From Alphaproteobacteria bacterium (lineage in GTDB: Bacteria; Pseudomonadota; Alphaproteobacteria; Rhodobacterales; Rhodobacteraceae), in the NCBI GenBank assembly GCA_030425145.1, contig JAUHVK010000028.1, forward strand, positions 1-57,951: 57,951 nt of DNA. The letters are read 5' to 3'. Each line of letters opens with the position of its first letter. Position 1 is the first letter of the stretch. Shown here one piece after another: positions 52,243 to 57,951 of the stretch. Below the pieces are notes generated by a model that did no database searches, had not been told where the DNA came from, and saw only the letters and a program-made list of their open reading frames with translations. A program made the position numbers and the translations under genes.

Positions 52243-53034
52243 ATGCTCGACATTTCGAAAAGAAAGCTGTTCGCAGAAGATCTTTGTAAGGCCGCCGGCG
52301 ATCTCGCGCTCGACTATTTCAGAGATCGGGAAAATCTCGTTGTCGACAGCAAAGGGTCTCAGGATTGGGTGAGCGAGGCCGACAAGAACGTTGAGGCGTT
52401 CATCCGTAAGGAGATTGCGAAATCTTGGCCGGATGACGGCGTCTTCGGTGAGGAGCATGGAGACAGCACAGGAACCAGCGGATTCGACTGGGTGATCGAC
52501 CCCATCGACGGCACTACGAATTTCGTCAACGGCATACCGGCATGGACGATCGTATTGGCGGGCGTCGTGGACAGCAGGACGGAAGTCGGCGTCATCCATG
52601 ATCCGAACGTCGCCGAAACCTACGCCGCCGAGCGCGGCAAAGGCGCGACCCTCAACGGCAAACCGATGGCGGTCAAGACAGAGGTGCCGCTCAACGCCGG
52701 AACCGTATCCGTCGGCTATTCGAACCGCGTTGAAGCCACCAACGTCCTGCCTGTCATCGCCGCGATCATTGACAATGGCGCAATGTATCACCGGAATGCG
52801 AGCGGTGCGCTCTCCCTTGCCTATGTCGCGGCGGGGCGGCTGCTTGGGTACATGGAAGAGCACATGAACGCCTGGGACTGTCTTGCCGGGCAATTGATGA
52901 TCGCAGAGGCGGGCGGCCGGGTCGAAGAGCAGAATGCGCAGGACATGATCCGTGATGGTGGTCGAGTCGTGGTCGGAACTCCGGCTGTGTTCGACGAACT
53001 TCTGAGGATTGCTGACAGCGCCTGGAATTCTTGA
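52243..53034 (+). CDS. Inositol monophosphatase family protein (SuhB-like)
   Basis: This 263-residue Mg-dependent phosphatase has its metal-site glutamates in FGEEHG (69-73). The signature DPIDGTTNFVNG starts at Asp86, and NAWDCLAGQLMIAEAGG carries the last Asp. It acts on inositol phosphates, histidinol phosphate or similar; the substrate cannot be told. It follows the FAH gene by 36 bases with GAGGAAG upstream, and converges with the histidine phosphatase. Confidence 0.92.
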   Translation: MLDISKRKLFAEDLCKAAGDLALDYFRDRENLVVDSKGSQDWVSEADKNVEAFIRKEIAKSWPDDGVFGEEHGDSTGTSGFDWVIDPIDGTTNFVNGIPAWTIVLAGVVDSRTEVGVIHDPNVAETYAAERGKGATLNGKPMAVKTEVPLNAGTVSVGYSNRVEATNVLPVIAAIIDNGAMYHRNASGALSLAYVAAGRLLGYMEEHMNAWDCLAGQLMIAEAGGRVEEQNAQDMIRDGGRVVVGTPAVFDELLRIADSAWNS

Positions 53035-53074
53035 GATTCTGCCACCGCTCGGCCCTATGGGCGCGCGTCAGGGA

Positions 53075-53641
53075 TCAAGTGATGGACCGCCAGCCGTGCA
53101 GCGGTCTCAACGTCTCAAGATCGGCTGTCCAGTAGTGCCCCTGCCCCGGCTGGTCATGACTGCGGTCGATGGGCGATTGCATCAAGGCGCACCAAAGCAG
53201 CGTGCCGACCGCGCCATGGGTCACGATGGCAAGATCGTGACCCCGGTGATCGGCCGCGATCCGTCGCGTGGCACCAAGGATGCGGCTCTGCGCATCAATC
53301 GCGCGTTCCCAGCCACAAAAACTGTCCATCGGTTGCGCGAAGAAGGCATCGGCGGCAGCCTCGAACTCTGGTGGCGGAAGGAAGCCGGTAGCGCTTCGAT
53401 CATTTTCCCCAAGATCGGGATCGATGGTCACAGGCAGCGACCGGGGCGCTGCGAGTATGTCTGCGGTTTCACGGGCCTTGCGCTCGGCGCTTGCCCAGAT
53501 GTGAGACACGCCGGACTTCGCAACAGACGCCGCAAAGGTCTCGGCCCGATGACGGCCCCTCGCGTTCAGCCCCCACTCGGTCACGGGTGTTTCAGGATCG
53601 ACCGTGACTTCGGGATGCGTGACGACCAGAAGGCGCGCCAT
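53075..53641 (-). CDS. Histidine phosphatase family protein
   Basis: This is a 188-residue phosphoglycerate-mutase-like phosphatase. The nucleophilic His9 lies in VVTHPEV, where the usual preceding Arg (RHG/RHP) is Thr; the second His is in AIVTHGAVG. An acidic GENDRSATG segment is in the position of the acid residue. Loss of the first Arg may lower activity or shift specificity. Its ATG overlaps the stop of the ABC ATPase gene (TAATG), so it is co-translated with the transporter. Confidence 0.82.
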   Translation of the reverse strand: MARLLVVTHPEVTVDPETPVTEWGLNARGRHRAETFAASVAKSGVSHIWASAERKARETADILAAPRSLPVTIDPDLGENDRSATGFLPPPEFEAAADAFFAQPMDSFCGWERAIDAQSRILGATRRIAADHRGHDLAIVTHGAVGTLLWCALMQSPIDRSHDQPGQGHYWTADLETLRPLHGWRSIT

Positions 53642-54714
53642 TACGGTTGCGGCAGCAAGACGGGCCCTTTTTCCGCGAACGCCATGCGGATCTCGGCGCC
53701 CGGCTCCAACGGCTGGTCAACATCGTCATGGACGGCGAAGACCTGACCGAAGCCTCCGGTCAACGTGTATTCCATCCGAACACCGACATAGGTGGCCTTG
53801 GCGACAGTGGCCGGAATGCCCTCTTCGGTTCCGATCCGAAGCCGTGAAGGGCGGACGGCGAGCGTCGCTGGTCCGGGAGGCAAACCACGGGATGGTAATT
53901 TGTGGCGGAAACCGTCGATGTCGATGGTCGCTTCATCTCCGTCCACACTGACGATCTGACAGTCCAGCAGGTTCGCTTCACCGATGAAGTCAGCCACAAA
54001 ACGGTCGTTGGGCGCATCGTAGAGCTGGCGCGGCGTCCCCATCTGGGCGATGGCCGCGTTGCGCATCACCACGATTTCATCCGACACCGCTAGCGCCTCT
54101 TCCTGATCGTGCGTCACATAGACCACAGTCAGGCCCAGATCCTGCTGGATTGCCCGGATATCCTCGCGCACCTGTCGCCGCAGCTTAGCGTCGAGGTTGG
54201 ACAAAGGCTCGTCGAATAGAAGCACCTGCGGCTCCAGAACAAGGGCACGTGCGACCGCAACGCGCTGCTGCTGCCCACCGGAAAGCTCGGACGGAAGCCG
54301 CCGATCAAACCCCTTCAATCCAACCAGATTCAGGCCGGTCAATGCGCGGCTGCGCGCCTCTTCTTTTCCGAACCCCGAGAAGGTCAGCCCGTACATGACG
54401 TTTTCCAGAACCGTCATATGTGGGAAAAGTGCATAGGACTGGAACACCATCGAAACGTCGCGATCCGTTGCCGGTAGCTTGGTAACGTCCCTGTCGCCGA
54501 TCAGAATCCGGCCGGAACTTGCCATTTCAAGCCCGGCAATCATGCGTAGCGTCGTTGTCTTCCCACACCCGGACGGCCCCAGAAGAGTGACCAGCTTGCC
54601 CGCATCTACATGCAGGTCCAGAGAATCCACGGCCACCACGTCTTTCCCGAACACCTTCGAGACCTTCTCGAAACGAACCGGTGCAGCCTTGGAACTGATA
54701 AGTGCGTCGCTCAT
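53641..54714 (-). CDS. ABC transporter ATP-binding protein (AfuC/FbpC type)
   Basis: This 357-residue ATPase has Walker A GPSGCGKTT, the signature LSGGQQQRVAVARAL, Walker [17 protein letters not shown] and the H-loop VTHDQEEA. A C-terminal TOBE-like domain (from about residue 240) is present. It energises import through the fused permease, whose stop overlaps its ATG (ATGA). The downstream phosphatase gene overlaps its stop. It belongs to the same importer class as ferric, putrescine and sugar-phosphate systems. Confidence 0.92.
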   Translation of the reverse strand: MSDALISSKAAPVRFEKVSKVFGKDVVAVDSLDLHVDAGKLVTLLGPSGCGKTTTLRMIAGLEMASSGRILIGDRDVTKLPATDRDVSMVFQSYALFPHMTVLENVMYGLTFSGFGKEEARSRALTGLNLVGLKGFDRRLPSELSGGQQQRVAVARALVLEPQVLLFDEPLSNLDAKLRRQVREDIRAIQQDLGLTVVYVTHDQEEALAVSDEIVVMRNAAIAQMGTPRQLYDAPNDRFVADFIGEANLLDCQIVSVDGDEATIDIDGFRHKLPSRGLPPGPATLAVRPSRLRIGTEEGIPATVAKATYVGVRMEYTLTGGFGQVFAVHDDVDQPLEPGAEIRMAFAEKGPVLLPQP

Positions 54715-56927
54715 TTGGTTGTCTCCATTCCACGCTGGGTTCGCCGCCCGATCTGGACCCGTCCCACCAGCAACTGAAGCAGCCCGACCGCAGCGAGCAT
54801 CACGAAAATCAACGTTGTCGAATAGGCGATTGCGAGGCCGTAATCGTTATTCTCCACACGACCGATGATATAGCTTGTCGCCATATCGTAGCGTGCTGAA
54901 ACAAGGAAAATCACGGCGGAAATCGCGGTCATCGCGCGAACAAAACTGTAGACCAAGGCGGCAAGGATCGCCGGTCGCAATAGCGGCAGGATCACGCGCC
55001 GGAAGGTCTGCCACGAGTTTGCGCCAAGGGTCAGGGAGGACTCGTCCAGTGACTTGTCGAGCTGCGACATGCTTGCGATGCCCGCACGTACACCGACCGG
55101 CATGTTGCGGAAAATGAAGCTGATCACCAGGATCACCCCAGTCCCTGTGATCTCAATCGGTGGAACGTTGAAGGCAAGGATATAGCTGACGCCGATCACC
55201 GTCCCCGGAATGGCAAAACTAAGCATGGTGCCAAACTCGAACGCGTTCTTTCCGGCAAAGCTCTGCCGCGTCAGCAGATAGGCAGTGACAAGCCCGACCG
55301 CTGCCGTCAGGGGGGCCGCGATGGCGGCGATCATTATCGTTGTCCAGAAACTGTCCCAAGCGGCACCGGTCCAACGGATACCCTCTTCTTCGATGCGCAC
55401 GCTGAACGCCGTCACATAGTGCTTGAAGGTCAGCGAATTATCGACACCCCAAAGCTCGACCACGCTGCCATAGATGATCATCACGTAGACAACCGCGGTA
55501 AAAAGCGCCCAGCCAAGCGCAACGGCCATCACCGGCACGGCAAGGCCCTTGGGCATCAACGGATGTACACCAGCATCACCCTTGCCGGTGACCGTTGTAT
55601 AGCTCTTCTTTCCCAGCCACGCGCGCTGTGCATAAAAGGCCGACAGCGTGAAGAACAGCAGCACCATGGCGAGAACGGCGGCGCGCCCCTGATCGTATTG
55701 CGCGCCGACGATGGCAAAGAAAATTTCGGTCGAGAGCACATCGAAATTCCCGCCCAGCACCAGCGGATTGCCGAAATCCGCCATGCTTTCGATGAAACCC
55801 AGAAGGAACGCATTGGCCAATCCTGGTCGCATCAATGGAAGTGACACAGTGCGGAACGTCTGCCAGCGGTTGGCGCGAAGGGTCTGCGCGGCCTCTTCCA
55901 TCGAAGGGGAAACCCCTTCGACCACACCGATCAACACAAGAAACGCAATTGGCGTGAACGCGAGCGTTTGGGCGATCAGAACGCCGGGCATCCCGTAGAG
56001 CCAACGGGTTGGTTGTATCCCGAACAGATCGGCAAAAAAGACAGTGATCGAACCCGAAAGTCCGAAGAGAAGAATAAGCGCCAAACCAATCACGAAGGGC
56101 GGTGTGATAATCGGCAGCACGGTCAGCGCCCGTATGGCGCGCTTGTAGCGAAAGCTGGAGCGTGTCACGGCCAGCGCAAAACACAGACCGATCACAGTTG
56201 TGATGATCCCGACCAAGACGGCAAGGAACAGAGAGTTCCACGCAGCGCCGCACCTAGCCCCTGCGAAACACCCAAGCCCCCAAAGCCTGTCATCGAAAAA
56301 TTTCGATGCGAAAATCGAGATGGAATAAGCCCCGTCTTCGGTAATGAAGGCGGCAAACAGCATCTTGGCGATCGGGAAAAAGACGAAGGCGGTGACGATG
56401 GTGATGACACCGCCAATGGCACTCACGACAAAGACATCTCCGTTAATCGCCCCACGCGCAGCAACACCCTGCGTCAGCAGGAAAAGGAAGGACGCCGCGC
56501 AGATCATCGCGCCGTAGCCCATCCCGAACTGACGTATGCGGGGCTCACCGAACAGCGCCTTGAGCCAATCAAAATTGAAACCCCGGATGCCTATGCTGAA
56601 ACCTTGGGCGATCAGGTAGCCAAAGCCCAAAGCCCCCGCGAGGATCAGCACGCGCGCATAGAGCGGGTCCGATTTCGCACGACGAAGCACTAGGAGCGGT
56701 AAGGCCAGCGGAACCAGCAAGGGTGCCAACCAGATCTTTTCACCTTGGGCGATCAGGAACAGCCCGGGCGCGTAGTCATCGTCAAATGGGTATCCGTCAA
56801 ACAGCCATTCAAACGACCAAAGGCCCCCGTCAACCATGTACCATGGCAGGAGGCAGAAACCGACCCACCCGGCGATGATCCAGAAGATCAGAACCGGGTG
56901 AGTCGTCTTTTCTTGTACGTTCTTCAC
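54711..56927 (-). CDS. Fused double-domain ABC permease (AfuB/FbpB type)
   Basis: This 738-residue inner-membrane protein contains two permease halves, each with an EAA-type loop (MEEAAQTLRANRWQTFRTV and LDESSLTLGANSWQTFRRV). About 14-16 hydrophobic helices are visible, including an N-terminal extra block of four. Fusion of both halves is typical of AfuB. It starts at GTG immediately after the binding-protein stop codon (no spacer) and overlaps the ATPase gene by 4 bases. Confidence 0.9.
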   Translation of the reverse strand: MKNVQEKTTHPVLIFWIIAGWVGFCLLPWYMVDGGLWSFEWLFDGYPFDDDYAPGLFLIAQGEKIWLAPLLVPLALPLLVLRRAKSDPLYARVLILAGALGFGYLIAQGFSIGIRGFNFDWLKALFGEPRIRQFGMGYGAMICAASFLFLLTQGVAARGAINGDVFVVSAIGGVITIVTAFVFFPIAKMLFAAFITEDGAYSISIFASKFFDDRLWGLGCFAGARCGAAWNSLFLAVLVGIITTVIGLCFALAVTRSSFRYKRAIRALTVLPIITPPFVIGLALILLFGLSGSITVFFADLFGIQPTRWLYGMPGVLIAQTLAFTPIAFLVLIGVVEGVSPSMEEAAQTLRANRWQTFRTVSLPLMRPGLANAFLLGFIESMADFGNPLVLGGNFDVLSTEIFFAIVGAQYDQGRAAVLAMVLLFFTLSAFYAQRAWLGKKSYTTVTGKGDAGVHPLMPKGLAVPVMAVALGWALFTAVVYVMIIYGSVVELWGVDNSLTFKHYVTAFSVRIEEEGIRWTGAAWDSFWTTIMIAAIAAPLTAAVGLVTAYLLTRQSFAGKNAFEFGTMLSFAIPGTVIGVSYILAFNVPPIEITGTGVILVISFIFRNMPVGVRAGIASMSQLDKSLDESSLTLGANSWQTFRRVILPLLRPAILAALVYSFVRAMTAISAVIFLVSARYDMATSYIIGRVENNDYGLAIAYSTTLIFVMLAAVGLLQLLVGRVQIGRRTQRGMETTK

Positions 56928-57951
56928 TTACTGCGGCAGGACAGAGACTTCTTCATCCCATTTCTGCAGCAGGCGCTTACGTTCGTCCGACGAGCCGTAT
57001 TTCTTGAAGTCGTAGTTGATCAGCTTGATCGTGGACATGTCCGGCGCGCTTTCCGAAGTTTGCGCACCTTTGTTCGAAGGCACCTGGAACGCGTTGACCT
57101 GAAGGGCGAGGTTCTGCGCATCGGCACTCAGCGCCCAGTCGTAGAAGGCCTTGGCTTCGTCCTCGTTCCGAGCGCCATCAATAATCGACATGGAGCCGAT
57201 CTCATAACCCGTACCTTCACATGGGGCAACGACCTTCACCGGGAACCCGGCAACCGCCTGCGCAACCGCATCATGCATAAAGACGATGCCGATCGTGTTT
57301 TCGCCTCGACCTGCGGCCTTGATCGGAGCGGAACCGGATTTGGTGTATTGGTTGATATTGGCGTGCAGGCCTTTCATGAAACCAAAGCCGTCGTCCTCGC
57401 CGAAGATCTGAACCATCGAGGCCAGCGTCGTATATGCCGTACCGGACGAGTTCGGGTTAGCCATCTGAACGTGGCCTTTGTATTCGGGCTTCAGAAGGTC
57501 CTTCCAGCAGGACGGCTCCGGTAATCCGTTCGCCGCCAGCAGGTCGGTGTTGTAGCCATAGCCAAGCGCACCGGAATAGATGCCGATCGTCCGGTTGCCG
57601 GCGCTTTCCGCCTGGCTTATCGCCCAATCATGCAGTTCGCCGCGCATCGGCGAGATGTATTCCATTGTCAGGCCTTCTTCGGCCGCCTGAAGATGCGGGT
57701 CTCCCGTACCGCCCCACCAGACGTCCCCGCGCGGGTTCGACGCTTCTGCGCGGATCTGCGCAAACGTCTCGCCCGATGACTTGCGCGTCATGTCCACATC
57801 GATACCAGTGGCATCTTCAAAACTTCTGGCCATGAGCTGGCACCAGTCTTCCTGTGCCGAGCAATAAAGTGTGAGATTTTTGGCTTGCGACGCGCCCGCC
57901 GTTGCCGTGAGCGCTAACAGCGAAGTCCCCAATAATGCTGCAAATCTATTC
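56928..57951 (-). CDS. ABC transporter substrate-binding protein (AfuA-like), 5' end outside the window
   Basis: The gene runs off the window at its N-terminus; about 340 residues are visible, including most of a signal peptide (cleavage near GASQA-KN). The body is a type II periplasmic binding protein: LTLYCSAQEDWCQLMARSFE, DVWWGGTGDPH and the pocket segment IVFMHDAVAQAV with EGTGYEIGSMS. The His-Asp pair and lack of the adjacent tyrosines that bind Fe3+ in FbpA resemble AfuA, a hexose- and heptose-phosphate binder in Actinobacillus. Three or more cysteines could form a disulfide. Iron binding remains possible. Confidence 0.88.
   Translation of the reverse strand, partial: NRFAALLGTSLLALTATAGASQAKNLTLYCSAQEDWCQLMARSFEDATGIDVDMTRKSSGETFAQIRAEASNPRGDVWWGGTGDPHLQAAEEGLTMEYISPMRGELHDWAISQAESAGNRTIGIYSGALGYGYNTDLLAANGLPEPSCWKDLLKPEYKGHVQMANPNSSGTAYTTLASMVQIFGEDDGFGFMKGLHANINQYTKSGSAPIKAAGRGENTIGIVFMHDAVAQAVAGFPVKVVAPCEGTGYEIGSMSIIDGARNEDEAKAFYDWALSADAQNLALQVNAFQVPSNKGAQTSESAPDMSTIKLINYDFKKYGSSDERKRLLQKWDEEVSVLPQ

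Overview
The window looks like chromosomal DNA of a marine Roseobacter-group alphaproteobacterium (Rhodobacteraceae). The grounds are a GC-rich composition (about 60% by eye) and a set of genes typical of that family: a class I lysyl-tRNA synthetase, DUF1013/TrcR, COQ9, DUF1127, TrmO, a PCuAC copper chaperone and short intergenic multi-hairpin repeats. This placement is inferred from protein families, not from a marker-gene tree. I saw no tRNA, rRNA, CRISPR array, transposase or prophage gene.

Layout. 1-7.8 kb: two tandem small membrane proteins, a tyrosine phosphatase, a sirtuin, a copper-chaperone pair, L28 (rpmB), meaB, a hemerythrin, a universal stress protein and a ParA plus partner operon. 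7.8-16.3 kb: lysS, TerB, a thioesterase, an enoyl-CoA hydratase, nadD, dacB, a DUF1127 gene divergent from a MocR regulator, and a GNAT acetyltransferase. 16.4-25.8 kb: rplM-rpsI with a clear promoter and terminator, a desaturase, trmO, an HTH/solute-binding fusion regulator, the dnaX-ybaB-recR replication/repair operon, a nonsense-interrupted lysozyme-inhibitor-like gene, trcR and RNase T2. 25.8-37.4 kb: coq9, an uncharacterised membrane protein, rpsU, an orphan protein, then a long co-directional catabolic cluster (haloacid dehalogenase, two alpha/beta hydrolases, threonine-dehydratase-like enzyme, MFS exporter, alcohol dehydrogenase, enolase-superfamily enzyme, ArsR regulator, amidase). 37.4-44.3 kb: a DUF1801 gene, an acyl-CoA synthetase and a sugar ABC-transporter operon in which every gene carries at least one inactivating lesion. 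44.3-53.0 kb: a D-lactate dehydrogenase-like enzyme, an SRAP protein, 5'-nucleotidase, pyrD, trpF, lapA, ihfB, an FAH-family enzyme and an inositol monophosphatase. 53.0-57.95 kb: an AfuABC-type ABC transporter with an overlapping histidine phosphatase; its binding-protein gene runs off the window edge.

Most interesting signals. (1) Four copies of an intergenic element with a conserved leader (consensus TTCTCTGKTTNANAAATACY) followed by three to four consecutive perfect or near-perfect stem-loops whose sequences differ between copies while the pairing is kept; three copies lie against the stop codon of a minus-strand gene. (2) The decaying sugar-uptake operon, with a lost start codon, three nonsense codons, two frameshifts, a Walker A Gly-to-Asp change and an internal deletion, while a palindromic operator survives. 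(3) An ArsR regulator with the cysteine spacing of persulfide sensors and a perfect palindrome over its own -10 box. (4) An AfuA-like binding protein with an HD pair, suggesting sugar-phosphate rather than iron import. (5) A MocR regulator whose predicted GTG start lies inside one of its likely operators.
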